This document shows, one piece after another, positions 45,828 to 55,600 of a stretch of 64,000 nt of DNA; the stretch's first letter is position 1, and each line of letters starts with the position of its first letter. The stretch is from Priestia iocasae. GTDB lineage: Bacteria; Bacillota; Bacilli; Bacillales; Bacillaceae_H. The translations under genes and the position numbers were made by a program. The stretch covers positions 1 to 64,000 of the forward strand of contig NZ_JAFBFC010000001.1 of NCBI RefSeq assembly GCF_016909075.1, in the 5' to 3' direction. The notes beneath the pieces were generated by a model. It made no database searches and had not been told where the DNA came from. It saw only the letters and a program-made list of their open reading frames with translations.

Positions 45828-45882
45828 TACACCTAGAAAGTGTGAAATTAAAAAAAGTTTAACGGCAGACTTTCTAGGTGTA
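45828..45882 (+). promoter_or_regulatory. Perfect 14-bp inverted repeat in the ald upstream region
   Basis: TACACCTAGAAAGT (45828-45841) and ACTTTCTAGGTGTA (45869-45882) around a 27-base loop, ending 15 bases before the ald ribosome-binding site. It could be an operator pair or a leader hairpin. Confidence 0.6.
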
Positions 45883-45910
45883 GCCACTAATTGAACAAGG
45901 AGGAATAATT

Positions 45911-47032
45911 GTGAGAATTGGTGTACCGAAAGAAATTAAGAATAATGAAAATCGAATTGCGATGACACCAGCAAGCGCCATGTATCTGATTAATAATGGT
46001 CATGAAGTATACATTGAAAAAAGTGCAGGAATTGGATCAGGCTTTGATGATGACCAATATATTCAAGTTGGAGCAACCATTGTTGAGAGTGCCGAAGAGG
46101 CGTGGGCCATGGATATGGTGATGAAGGTAAAAGAACCGTTAGCAGAAGAATACCAATACTTTCGTGAAGGACTTATTTTATTTACATACTTACACTTAGC
46201 CGCTGAGTCCGCATTAACGAAAGCATTGATTGATAACAAAGTAATCGGAATAGCTTATGAAACTGTTCAATTGCCCAATAGATCTCTTCCGCTCCTTACA
46301 CCTATGAGTGAGGTGGCAGGAAGGATGTCTTCGCAAGTCGGAGCTCAATTTTTAGAAAGAACAAAAGGTGGAAAAGGAATTTTACTAGGTGGGGTACCTG
46401 GTGTCCAACGTGGTGAAGTGACCATTATTGGTGGAGGAGTAGCAGGGACAAATGCTGCAAAGGTAGCGGTAGGGCTAGGAGCACACGTGACCATCATTGA
46501 TTTAAATGTAGATCGCTTAAGGCAATTGGATGATATCTTTGGCAAAGAGATTACAACGCTTATGTCTAACCCTTACAATATTGCACAAGCTGTAAGAGAG
46601 TCAGACTTAGTAATCGGTGCGGTCCTTATCCCAGGAGCAAAAGCTCCGAAGCTTGTAACTGAAGAAATGATTCAAATGATGTCGCCAGGTTCTGTCATTG
46701 TTGATATCGCCATTGATCAAGGTGGCATTTTCGAAACGACAGATCGCATTACAACTCATGATCATCCAACTTACGAAAAACACGGTGTCGTTCATTACGC
46801 AGTTGCAAACATGCCAGGAGCCGTTCCTCGTACATCTACATTCGCCCTTACAAATGTAACCATGCCATACGCGTTGCAAATCGCAAATAAAGGTTACAAA
46901 GCTGCTTGTCTACAAAATGAAGCATTACTAAAAGGGGTCAACACATTAAATGGATTTGTCACGTATGATGCTGTGGCTGATGCTCATCAGTTAACATATG
47001 CGGATGCACGAACGTTGCTTGGGCAAATGTAA
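45911..47032 (+). CDS. ald: Alanine dehydrogenase
   Basis: 373 aa. Oxidative deamination of L-alanine to pyruvate with NAD; needed for alanine use and for sporulation in B. subtilis. [20 protein letters not shown] (residues 2-21), [54 protein letters not shown] (about 132-148), NAD loop [20 protein letters not shown] (about 171-190), [14 protein letters not shown], and [16 protein letters not shown] (about 299-314). GTG 45911 behind AAGGAGGA. Confidence 0.97.
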   Translation: MRIGVPKEIKNNENRIAMTPASAMYLINNGHEVYIEKSAGIGSGFDDDQYIQVGATIVESAEEAWAMDMVMKVKEPLAEEYQYFREGLILFTYLHLAAESALTKALIDNKVIGIAYETVQLPNRSLPLLTPMSEVAGRMSSQVGAQFLERTKGGKGILLGGVPGVQRGEVTIIGGGVAGTNAAKVAVGLGAHVTIIDLNVDRLRQLDDIFGKEITTLMSNPYNIAQAVRESDLVIGAVLIPGAKAPKLVTEEMIQMMSPGSVIVDIAIDQGGIFETTDRITTHDHPTYEKHGVVHYAVANMPGAVPRTSTFALTNVTMPYALQIANKGYKAACLQNEALLKGVNTLNGFVTYDAVADAHQLTYADARTLLGQM

Positions 47033-47052
47033 TCTAATCATTTAGAACGAGG

Positions 47053-47104
47053 AAATGTATCAAATAAAGCGTTTTTTGCTCTGTTTGGTACATTTCTTTT
47101 TTAG
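47053..47104 (+). terminator. Terminator after ald
   Basis: AAATGTATCAAA (47053-47064) pairs with TTTGGTACATTT (47084-47095) with one G-U pair, then CTTTTTTAG. Confidence 0.8.
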
Positions 47105-47142
47105 TATCTCTTTGCTGCAAAGATGTTAAAGATAGCTATATC

Positions 47143-47172
47143 CTACTAGTTGTTAAAAAGAAACACAGTTTA
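47143..47172 (+). repeat. Copy 1 of an imperfect direct repeat flanking ytkL
   Basis: CTACTAGTTGTTAAA followed by an AACAC-x-GTTTA core. The second copy is at 48093-48122; 15 bases are identical, then partial identity over about 30 bases. Confidence 0.55.
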
Positions 47173-47316
47173 GTGGAACAGTCTTACATGAGTTGCATAA
47201 AAGTCTTCAAAGGTTAAAGTGAAACAAAATAAGGGTAATAGTAAAAAAGACAAGGAGTTCTTTGTTTTTTCTTGAACTAAATATAATGAAAACGACAATA
47301 GCAAGGAGAGAGTATA

Positions 47317-48000
47317 ATGCGTATTTCATATCATGGTCATTCTGTTGTAAAAATCGAAGCGAACGATAAAGTTATTTTAATTGATCCGTTTATTAATGGA
47401 AATGAGCTTACAGATTTAGAAGTAAGTGATATAAAAGCAGATGTTATTTTGCTTACGCATGGTCATAATGACCACGTTGGAGATACGGTTGAGATTGCAA
47501 AAAACAATGATGCACTTGTCATCGCCCCATTTGAGTTGGCTACTTTTTTAAGTTGGAAAGGAGTAAATACTCATCCAATGCATATTGGTGGCTCTCATAC
47601 ATTTGATTTCGGTACAGTTAAACTGACACAAGCATTTCACGGTTCAAGTTATACAGATGAAGAGACAAAGCAAATCATCTATACAGGCATGCCTGCGGGG
47701 TTACTCATTACAATTAATGAAAAAACGATTTATCATGCAGGAGATACAGCTCTTTATTCTGACATGAAGCTTTTAGGTAAACATCATTCAATCGATGTCG
47801 CTTTTTTACCAATAGGAGACAACTTTACAATGGGACCAGATGATGCCCTTTTAGCTGCCGAATGGATTAATGCTAGAGTTGTGGTTCCTATCCATTACAA
47901 TACCTTTCCTGTTATTAAGCAAGATCCACACGCTTTTGTAGAAAGATTAACAAAAGCAAAAGGTCAAGTGTTACATGCTGGAGAATACGTGGAGGTGTAA
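47317..48000 (+). CDS. ytkL: UPF0173 metallo-beta-lactamase-fold hydrolase YtkL
   Basis: 227 aa. Metallo-beta-lactamase fold with the HxHxDH motif in [15 protein letters not shown] (residues about 47-61), further ligands in [11 protein letters not shown] (about 141-151) and VPIHYNTFP (about 190-198). UPF0173/L-ascorbate-lactonase-like family; substrate unknown. CAAGGAGAGAG precedes ATG 47317. Stand-alone transcription unit. Confidence 0.9.
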   Translation: MRISYHGHSVVKIEANDKVILIDPFINGNELTDLEVSDIKADVILLTHGHNDHVGDTVEIAKNNDALVIAPFELATFLSWKGVNTHPMHIGGSHTFDFGTVKLTQAFHGSSYTDEETKQIIYTGMPAGLLITINEKTIYHAGDTALYSDMKLLGKHHSIDVAFLPIGDNFTMGPDDALLAAEWINARVVVPIHYNTFPVIKQDPHAFVERLTKAKGQVLHAGEYVEV

Positions 48001-48092
48001 AAATCCTCATCTAAAAGGTGTTGTTTTTTGAAACGTAATTGCGAAAGGTTGATTAGAACAGAACGTGAACAATCTAGAATTAAAAAGACTTT

Positions 48093-48122
48093 CTACTAGT
48101 TGTTAAATTGCAACACCGTTTA
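48093..48122 (+). repeat. Copy 2 of the direct repeat flanking ytkL
   Basis: CTACTAGTTGTTAAA at 48093-48107 is identical to 47143-47157; the following AACACCGTTTA is similar to AACACAGTTTA in copy 1. Confidence 0.55.
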
Positions 48123-48160
48123 TAAAAATAGCCTAAATAAAAGAAAGATAGTGCTCTCTT

Positions 48161-48225
48161 GTCTGAGCGAAAAGGATGGCTTGGTTTTTCTTCATTCCTT
48201 TTCACTCAGACTCTTCTTTTTTTCC
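48161..48225 (+). terminator. Terminator after ytkL
   Basis: GTCTGAGCGAAAAGGATG (48161-48178) pairs with CATTCCTTTTCACTCAGAC (48193-48211) with small defects, then TCTTCTTTTTTTCC. Confidence 0.85.
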
Positions 48226-48273
48226 GGACAAGTGCATACAATGAACTAACTTTAATGCAAGGAGAGAGCAAAA

Positions 48274-48510
48274 GTGAAAAATAAAACGTTGCTTTATCTG
48301 TTATTATGTGGATTTATGCTTTATTATGCCGTGCCCAAGTTGGTCTTAAATACTGAAACGCTGCAGGGGATTTTTTCTTTATCATGGTTATTTTTATCTG
48401 TTCTTGTAGTAGGAGGAAACTTATCAGCATTTCTTTATCGTACTAAAAAAGAACGCCAGCAAGTTGTACAAACAAAACAAGGACAGAGAAGAATTTATCA
48501 ACGGAGCTAA
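48274..48510 (+). CDS. Small two-helix membrane protein, unrecognised
   Basis: 78 aa. Two membrane segments (residues about 5-23 and 33-53) and a basic Gln-rich tail (RTKKERQQVVQTKQGQRRIY). Excellent CAAGGAGAGAG before ATG 48274, so likely a real gene. It lies upstream of ytoI with a 134-base gap. No family recognised. Confidence 0.75.
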   Translation: MKNKTLLYLLLCGFMLYYAVPKLVLNTETLQGIFSLSWLFLSVLVVGGNLSAFLYRTKKERQQVVQTKQGQRRIYQRS

Positions 48511-48644
48511 GATACATTGAATCAAACAACGTGCACCCTTATAATAAAAGATAGAAGAAACTATTTGCTGTAAAATAAAAAAGTTTTTATAAAATCTAGT
48601 AGAAAAGCATGAAGCGTGAAAATGCTTTAAAAGGGTGAACAAAT

Positions 48645-49961
48645 TTGGCGACGAAGCACGAACAAATTTTACAATATATTGATTCTTTACCGATTGGTGA
48701 AAAAATATCGGTAAGGCAAATTGCAAAAGAATTAAGTGTGAGTGAAGGCACCGCATATAGGGCAATTAAAGATGCCGAAAATAAAGGATATGTATCAACG
48801 ATTGAACGCGTCGGAACCATTCGAATTGAAAGAAAGAAAAAAGAAAATATTGAAAAGTTAACGTATGCAGAAGTTGTAAACATTGTAGACGGACAAGTAT
48901 TAGGTGGACGAGAAGGATTACACAAAACCTTAAATAAATTTGTTATTGGGGCAATGAAGCTTGAAGCGATGATGCGTTATACAGGAGCTGGCAACCTTCT
49001 TATTGTTGGAAATCGCACAAATGCTCATGAGTTAGCGCTCGAAGCTGGAGCTGCCGTTCTTATTACGGGAGGGTTTGATACAGAAGACCGTGTAAAGCGT
49101 CTTGCTGATGAATTGAAGCTTCCAATCATTTCAACAACATATGATACCTTTACTGTTGCTACAATGATTAACCGAGCGATTTATGACCAACTGATAAAAA
49201 AAGAAATTGTACTTGTGGAAGACATTTTAACACCTGTTACAGAAACGATTGTTTTACGTTTGGCAGATACAATTGAAAAATGGCATGAGTGTAATGAAAG
49301 AACGAAGCATAGTCGCTTTCCAGTTGTAGATCAACAGCTAAAAGTACACGGGATGGTTACATCCAAAGACGTAATGGGTTTTGACCGCAGTACATCAATT
49401 GAAAAAGCGATGACAAGAAATCCGATGACGGTTCATGGAAAAACATCTGTTGCATCTGCCGCTCACATGATGGTGTGGGAAGGAATTGAGGTATTACCCG
49501 TTGTTGATGAGTATCATCGTCTTGAAGGAATCATTAGTAGGCAAGATGTATTAAAGGCATTGCAAATGATTCAACGCCAACCTCAAGTCGGTGAAACAAT
49601 TGATGATATCGTGACAAATCAATTCATTGATGTTGAGGAAACAAAAGGAGAGCAATATTATCGTTGTGAAATTACGCCGCAGATGACCAACTTTATGGGA
49701 ACAATCTCGTATGGTGTTTTTACAACCATTGTAACGGAAGCGGCTAATCGTGTCTTGCGCGCTTATAAAAAAGGTGATTTAGTTATCGAAAACATCACGA
49801 TTTATTTTATTAAGCCTGTTCAAATTGAAAGTATGATTGAAATTCGTCCAAAAGTATTAGAGCTTGGACGAAAGTTTGGGAAAGTAGATGTAGAAGTTTA
49901 CAATGAAGGCATTGTTGTAGGAAAAGCGTTAATGATGGCCCAAATTCTTGACCGAACATAA
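48645..49961 (+). CDS. ytoI: HTH-DRTGG-CBS-hotdog protein YtoI
   Basis: 438 aa. Four parts in order: winged-helix domain (residues 1 to about 65, ISVRQIAKELSVSEGTAYRAI), DRTGG domain (about 75-180), two CBS domains (about 195-250 and 255-310, GMVTSKDVMGF and GIISRQDVLKA), and a C-terminal hotdog/thioesterase-like domain (about 335-435). The mix suggests a regulator that senses adenine nucleotides and perhaps an acyl-CoA. TTG start 48645 with AAAGGGTGA. Before ytpI/nrnA, as in B. subtilis. Confidence 0.9.
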   Translation: MATKHEQILQYIDSLPIGEKISVRQIAKELSVSEGTAYRAIKDAENKGYVSTIERVGTIRIERKKKENIEKLTYAEVVNIVDGQVLGGREGLHKTLNKFVIGAMKLEAMMRYTGAGNLLIVGNRTNAHELALEAGAAVLITGGFDTEDRVKRLADELKLPIISTTYDTFTVATMINRAIYDQLIKKEIVLVEDILTPVTETIVLRLADTIEKWHECNERTKHSRFPVVDQQLKVHGMVTSKDVMGFDRSTSIEKAMTRNPMTVHGKTSVASAAHMMVWEGIEVLPVVDEYHRLEGIISRQDVLKALQMIQRQPQVGETIDDIVTNQFIDVEETKGEQYYRCEITPQMTNFMGTISYGVFTTIVTEAANRVLRAYKKGDLVIENITIYFIKPVQIESMIEIRPKVLELGRKFGKVDVEVYNEGIVVGKALMMAQILDRT

Positions 49962-50035
49962 TTCGTTAATCAGTCATTGGTCCTTCATAGAATGGGATGG
50001 CGTGAAACAGAGCTTTCTTTTTTGGTTCATCTTTG

Positions 50036-50098
50036 TAAAATGGAACGTCATCTAAGTCCTGAGATTGTTAGGATTTAAACGGACGTTCCATTTTGCAT
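50036..50098. terminator. Convergent terminator between ytoI and ytpI
   Basis: AAAATGGAACGTC (50037-50049) pairs perfectly with GACGTTCCATTTT (50082-50094); inner TAAGTCCT/AGGATTTA. Confidence 0.85.
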
Positions 50099-50133
50099 AA
50101 ATGTACCTTATATACGCTAGTAAGTAGTGCGTT

Positions 50134-50433
50134 CTATTTTTGCTCTTGCGCTTCTTTGATAACAAAAGGTAAGTAATGTTTGTAAGCGCGAACCCCAGCC
50201 CATATGCTTCCGGCACCTATTAAGACAAAAAGAAGACCGACGATAATAGATAGAGTGGTTTGATAAATAAACCATTGATTAATGCCAAAAAATAGTACGA
50301 ATACGCCTAAGGCAATACTGGATTTTGCAGACAACCATTGCTTTTCAATAGGACGTTTTGAACGAACATATTTTAATTTTAGGTATACATAGAAACCTAG
50401 TGAAGATAAGATTAATATAACAAGAAAAGGCAT
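50134..50433 (-). CDS. ytpI: YtpI family small membrane protein
   Basis: 99 aa with three membrane helices (residues about 2-18, 40-55 and 60-82) and conserved YVRSKRPIEKQWLSAKSSIAL between helices 1 and 2 (partial match to the YtpI family). Function unknown. Good AGGAAC site before ATG 50433. Divergent from nrnA. Confidence 0.85.
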   Translation of the reverse strand: MPFLVILILSSLGFYVYLKLKYVRSKRPIEKQWLSAKSSIALGVFVLFFGINQWFIYQTTLSIIVGLLFVLIGAGSIWAGVRAYKHYLPFVIKEAQEQK

Positions 50434-50568
50434 TGTTGTTCCTCCATTAAAACGCTTTAATTCATTCTCTTTTATTGTACCGATAGATGAAATGAAATTC
50501 TAGTGTTATAGACGTATTGTTTCAAAACATTCAAATTTTACGAAATGAATTGAGAGGGAGATAGATAA

Positions 50569-51504
50569 ATGAAAGATCAAATACTCGAAGAAATTAAGCA
50601 GTTTGACACCATCATTATTCATCGACACGTTCGTCCAGACCCAGATGCTTATGGTTCTCAATGCGGATTGGCAGAAGTGCTGAAAGCTTCTTTTCCTCAT
50701 AAGCAAATTTACGTAGTAGGTAAGCCGGAATCCTCCTTGCAATTTTTGTACGAAATGAACGAAATAGAAAATAAAATATATAAGGAAGCTCTAGTCATTA
50801 TCTGTGATACCGCTAATGAAGAGAGAGTGTGTGACCAGCGCTATAAAGAAGGCAAGAAAATCATTAAAATTGATCATCATCCGAATGAAGATGCGTATGG
50901 TGACCTTTTATGGGTTGATACGGATGCTAGTTCAACAAGTGAAATGATCTTTGAACTGTATTTACACGGCAAAGAGCAAGGTCTAACGTTGACAGATAAA
51001 GGCGCTCAATTAATCTACGCAGGTATAGTAGGAGATACAGGTCGTTTCTTATTTCCGAGTACAAAGCCTAAAACCTTGGAATATGCTAGTCAGCTTATTC
51101 AATATAACTTTGAGTTTAAAGATTTATATGATCAACTTTATAATACAAAAGTGAATGTTGCCCATTTACAAGGTTATGTGTTGCAAAATTTCGTTATGAG
51201 TGCATCAGGTGTAGCTTCAATGATTATTTCAAAAGAAATTTTACAAAAATATGATGTGACCCCGTCGGATGCGTCACAATTAGTAGGCATATTAGGCAAT
51301 GTCGAAGGAATTAAAGCGTGGGCGTTTTTCGTAGAAGAAGATAACCTTATTCGCGTTCGCTTACGTTCTAAGGGTCCTGTGATTAATAAAATTGCTCAAA
51401 GGTATAAAGGAGGAGGCCATCCAATGGCAGCCGGAGCTTCTATTTATGACTGGGAAGAAGTGAAGAGTGTATTAGCGGATTTAGAAGATGTTTGCTGCTA
51501 CTAG
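50569..51504 (+). CDS. nrnA: NrnA, nanoRNase and pAp phosphatase
   Basis: 311 aa. DHH-DHHA1 phosphoesterase: IIHRHVRPDPDAYGSQCG (residues about 16-33), ICDTANEERV (about 74-83), KIDHHPNEDAYG (DHH, about 102-113), then DHHA1 GGGHPMAAGAS (about 282-292). It degrades 2-5 nt RNA and 3'-phosphoadenosine 5'-phosphate. GAGAGGGAG precedes ATG 50569. Confidence 0.96.
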   Translation: MKDQILEEIKQFDTIIIHRHVRPDPDAYGSQCGLAEVLKASFPHKQIYVVGKPESSLQFLYEMNEIENKIYKEALVIICDTANEERVCDQRYKEGKKIIKIDHHPNEDAYGDLLWVDTDASSTSEMIFELYLHGKEQGLTLTDKGAQLIYAGIVGDTGRFLFPSTKPKTLEYASQLIQYNFEFKDLYDQLYNTKVNVAHLQGYVLQNFVMSASGVASMIISKEILQKYDVTPSDASQLVGILGNVEGIKAWAFFVEEDNLIRVRLRSKGPVINKIAQRYKGGGHPMAAGASIYDWEEVKSVLADLEDVCCY

Positions 51505-51540
51505 AGCGTTGGTTGAAAAATAACGATCTAGTAGATACGC

Positions 51541-51597
51541 AACATCCCTTGTTCATCTATTTATTATGATAACTAGATGAACAAGGGATGTTTTAGT
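51541..51597 (+). terminator. Terminator after nrnA
   Basis: A perfect 19-bp stem (51541-51559 with 51574-51592) and a 14-base loop, then TTTAGTTTG. Confidence 0.9.
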
Positions 51598-51599
51598 TT

Positions 51600-51643
51600 G
51601 AGTCAAATGAGGTGTTTTTTACCTTGTTTGACTTTTTCTTTTT
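51600..51643. terminator. Second hairpin before ytrI 3' end
   Basis: GAGTCAAATGAGGT (51600-51613) pairs with ACCTTGTTTGACT (51621-51633), then T-rich TTTTCTTTTTTT. Suits the plus strand best; with the first hairpin it separates nrnA from ytrI. Confidence 0.7.
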
Positions 51644-52168
51644 TTAAATGATCTTTTTCACTGATTTAATTTTTAACTGAACAGACAGTGTTGTATAAAA
51701 TAAAATTTCATGAACTTCAACAGTGTACAACATTTTGTCGATTTTGTACTCTTTATTTTCGATTGCTTTTTTTAATAATTGATTTGAATTATAGACATCT
51801 TCTATGTTTTTTGAGATTAAATATTCAATTTCTTCTTTCGCACTTTCTTGAATGAGATAAGCAGAATAGCTGTCCAATTTGTACTTCTCTTTTTGTTCGG
51901 TAGCGACTCTTACTTTTATATCTTGAATAAGTAGGTTTCGTTTGTTTTCTTTGTTTAGTGCTTCTTTTTCACTCATCCAAATTTCTTTGTCTCGCTTTAA
52001 ATCCTCAAATTCTTCTTTTCGATCATTAAAATATTTAATCCTGGCATCTTGAGACATCCCATACAAGGCTAAAAAAACCCCCCAGCTTATAATAGCGCCG
52101 ATTGCTAATCCAGCAAAGAAACGTTGCCAATCAGACCGTTTATAGAGGCGGTTATCTGGAACTCTCAT
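51644..52168 (-). CDS. ytrI: Sporulation membrane protein YtrI
   Basis: 174 aa. N-terminal YKRSDWQRFFAGLAIGAIIS with one membrane helix (residues about 18-37), then a charged coiled coil rich in Lys/Glu (about 40-90). YtrI is a SigE-controlled sporulation protein in B. subtilis, encoded with ytrH. Start chosen at ATG 52168, which overlaps the ytrH stop as ATGA; ATG 52195 would overlap ytrH by 31 bases. Confidence 0.87.
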   Translation of the reverse strand: MRVPDNRLYKRSDWQRFFAGLAIGAIISWGVFLALYGMSQDARIKYFNDRKEEFEDLKRDKEIWMSEKEALNKENKRNLLIQDIKVRVATEQKEKYKLDSYSAYLIQESAKEEIEYLISKNIEDVYNSNQLLKKAIENKEYKIDKMLYTVEVHEILFYTTLSVQLKIKSVKKII

Positions 52169-52500
52169 GTACCTAGGTGCTCCTGAGTTAGCCATTTAAT
52201 AATGATAGACCCTGTTTGAGCGCCGCCCATTGCGACTAAGATAAGAAGAATTTGCTTAAACACATCCTTTGTTGCTCCTTCAAACAAGCCTCGTTCAAAG
52301 CTGTAAAAGGTATCAAACGTTCCACCAATGGCCCCCACAATCGCCCAAATCTTTAGGCTATTGCTTAACATATACATCGTATATAGAGGGGGTTTGCCCA
52401 CTAGAAATCCCCCGAATGCACCAATTAATGAACCGCCTAAAATAATTCCTAAAGAAGTAAAATAACTCCATATAAATAACGTCATGAATGGTTCTTTCAT
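52165..52500 (-). CDS. ytrH: Sporulation membrane protein YtrH
   Basis: 111 aa with three membrane helices (residues about 8-30, 45-65 and 83-102). Typical YtrH parts: SLGIILGGSLIGAFGGFL, YMLSNSLKIWAIVGAIGGTFDT, ILVAMGGAQTGS. In B. subtilis ytrHI is transcribed by SigE and mutants make fewer spores. ATG 52500 behind GAGGAGGC. A CATACACA on the minus strand (52565-52558) resembles a SigE -10. Confidence 0.9.
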   Translation of the reverse strand: MKEPFMTLFIWSYFTSLGIILGGSLIGAFGGFLVGKPPLYTMYMLSNSLKIWAIVGAIGGTFDTFYSFERGLFEGATKDVFKQILLILVAMGGAQTGSIIIKWLTQEHLGT

Positions 52501-52618
52501 AAAATAGCCTCCTCTCTTTTCATATATATGGACAAACTGAGGAAGTTATGTAATTTGTGTGTATGGACAACAAATTTTATAATAAAGATAACGATAAATT
52601 ATAAGGGTGGGAAGACAT

Positions 52619-55600
52619 GTGCCTTTTGTTCATTTACAGGTACAAAGTTCATACAGCTTATTACAAAGCTCAGTGAAGGTAGAAGAGCTAGTTCAAAAAG
52701 CTAAGGAATTACACTATGATTCAGTGGCACTGACAGATGAAAATGTCATGTACGGAATAATACCTTTTTATAAAGCATGTAAGCAGGAAGGAATTAAACC
52801 AATTATTGGCTTGACGTTGTCTATTTTAGATAGTCAAGGAGACGAAGTGAGCGTTGCGCATCCGATGGTTTTACTAGCTGAAAATGAAGTTGGCTATCAA
52901 AATTTATTAAAAATGAGTAGCATCGTTCAAACAAAAGAAACAAAAGGACTAAATCGAAAATGGCTTCCTCATTATAGTGAAGGAATTATTGCTATTACTC
53001 CAGGACAGCGGGGAGAAATTGAGGATTTGTTGCAACAAGGACGTATAAGTGAAGCAGAGGAGTCTGTGCGTTTCTTTCAAAACACATTTGGAAGAGACCA
53101 CTTTTATTTAGCTGTTCAACACCATGATGCTAAAGATAAAGAGTTACAATCCAAGGTCATAGAATTAGCTGAAAAATGTGACGTATCACTGGTTGTGACA
53201 AATGATGTGCGCTATTTAGAGCAAGAACAGCATCTTGCTCAAGATTGTTTGTTAGCGATTAAACAAGGTACACAGTTAGAAGACGAACATCGAGAACGAT
53301 TAGAGGGGTCAGAGTATTATCTAAAGACAATTGAAGAGATGACAAGCCTCTTTACTCATTTACCTGAAGCGCTTAAGAATAGCGTTGAAATTGCAAAAAG
53401 ATGTAAGATGGATTTGGAATTAGGATTAACGGTTCTACCTAGGTATCCTGTACCTGGAGAGCAAAGCGCTGATGAATATTTACAGCACTTATGTGAGAAA
53501 GGTTTAAAGGAACGAGTAGTCAGTATTTCAAAAGAATATGTAGAGCGCTTACAATATGAATTACATATTATTAGTAAGATGAATTTTAGTGATTATTTCT
53601 TAATCGTATGGGACTTTATGGATTATGCTCATCGACAGGATATTCTAACAGGGCCAGGACGTGGTTCAGCTGCAGGATCACTTGTTGCTTATGTACTGCG
53701 TATTACGAATGTTGATCCAGTTAAGTATGATCTTTTGTTTGAGCGATTTTTAAACCCTGAGCGAATTTCAATGCCTGATATTGATATTGACTTTCCTGAT
53801 AATCGAAGAGATGAGGTTATTCAATATGTGGCTGAAAAATACGGACAACTACATGTTGCACAAATCATTACGTTTGGAACGCTAGCAGCAAAAGCAGCCA
53901 TTCGCGATGTAGGAAAAGCAATGGGAGTGAATGCGGAAGAAGTTAGTACATTATCCAAGTTAATTCCAAACAAAGTTGGAATTACGTTGAGACAAGCTTA
54001 TGAGCTTTCTCAGCCTCTAAGAGCTTTTGTAAGTCAGTCCGCTCAATCTCGAAACTTGTTTCAAACTGCGATGAAAATTGAAGGTCTACCGAGACATACA
54101 TCTACTCATGCGGCGGGCGTAGTTATAAGTGAGAAATCGTTGACAGAAAAAGTCGCATTACAAGAAGGAAGCAATGGTGTTTATTTAACGCAATTTCCAA
54201 TGGGAGCTCTAGAAGATCTTGGATTGTTAAAGATGGACTTTCTCGGATTGCGTAATTTAACTATTTTAGATGAAATTGTCAAGCAAATTAAGAGAGACAC
54301 AAGAGAACGAATTGATTTAGAGAATATTCCACTGAACGATTCTGAAACGTTTACCTTGTTAGCCAAGGGAGATACGACTGGTATCTTTCAACTAGAGTCA
54401 GAAGGAATGCGCAAAGTATTAAAACAGTTACAACCTACGGAGCTAGAGGATATTGTAGCAGTTAATGCATTGTACCGACCAGGACCTATGGAACATATTC
54501 CTATGTATATCCGTAGAAAACATAAACAAGAGCCCGTTCACTACCCTCATCCAATTTTAGAGCCTATTTTAAAAAAGACATACGGTGTAATTGTTTATCA
54601 AGAGCAAATTATGCAGATTGCATCAAAAATGGCTCGCTTTACATTAGGTGAAGCGGACTTATTACGGCGTGCAGTAAGTAAGAAAAATAAGCTCGTATTA
54701 GATGAACAACGAAGTCACTTTGTGCAAGGGTGTATAAAAAATGGGTATGAAGAGCAGATTGCTCAATCAATATATGATTTAATCGTTCAATTTGCCAATT
54801 ATGGATTTAATCGTAGTCATGCCGTGGCTTATAGCATGGTAGCTTATCAACTAGCCTATTTAAAAGCCAATTATCCTGTTCAATTTTTTGCTGCGTTGCT
54901 AACAAGCGTCATTGGAAACGAAGGGAAATTAGCACAGTATATTCAAGAGGTTAAGCAACGAAATTTATCACTTTTACCACCTTCTATTAATAACAGCATT
55001 TATTCGTTTAAGGTGGAAAAGGGACAAATACGCTATAGTTTAGCAGCGATTAAGCACGTGGGTGTTGCAGCTTTACAAGAAATAACGAAAGAAAGAAGAA
55101 AAAAACCTTTTGAAGATTTATTTGATTTTTGTATGCGTGTTTCAATGAAGATTGTGAACAGAAAAGTCTTAGAATCTCTTATTGTAGGAGGTTGTTTTGA
55201 TGAATTTGAAGAGAACCGAGCTACTTTACTAGCAAGTATTGATGTTGCTATGGAGCATGCGAATCTTGTTCAACCAACCGACCATTCTACAGAAGGATTC
55301 ATCGATGATGAGTTTATGCTAAAGCCGAAATATGTACATGAAGATGAGCTCTCCTTAGAGGAACGTCTCAAGAGAGAAAAAGAAGTTCTTGGGTTTTATT
55401 TATCAAGCCATCCTGTATTACCTTATAAAGAAATTCGTATATTTAATCAATGGAAAACCATTTATGAATTAACTCAATCTTTCTCTATATCTAATGCAGA
55501 TACAATCATTTTTTTAGCAAGAGAACGAGTCATTCGTACAAAAGCAGGAGAAGAGATGGCGTTCTTTACAGTCAGTGATGAAACGGGTGAAATGGACGCC

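Noticed and set aside
52523-52530. Second SigE-like -10 CATATATA before ytrH
   Set aside because: The -35 at the required spacing does not fit; only the CATACACA at 52558-52565 is mentioned as weakly possible.
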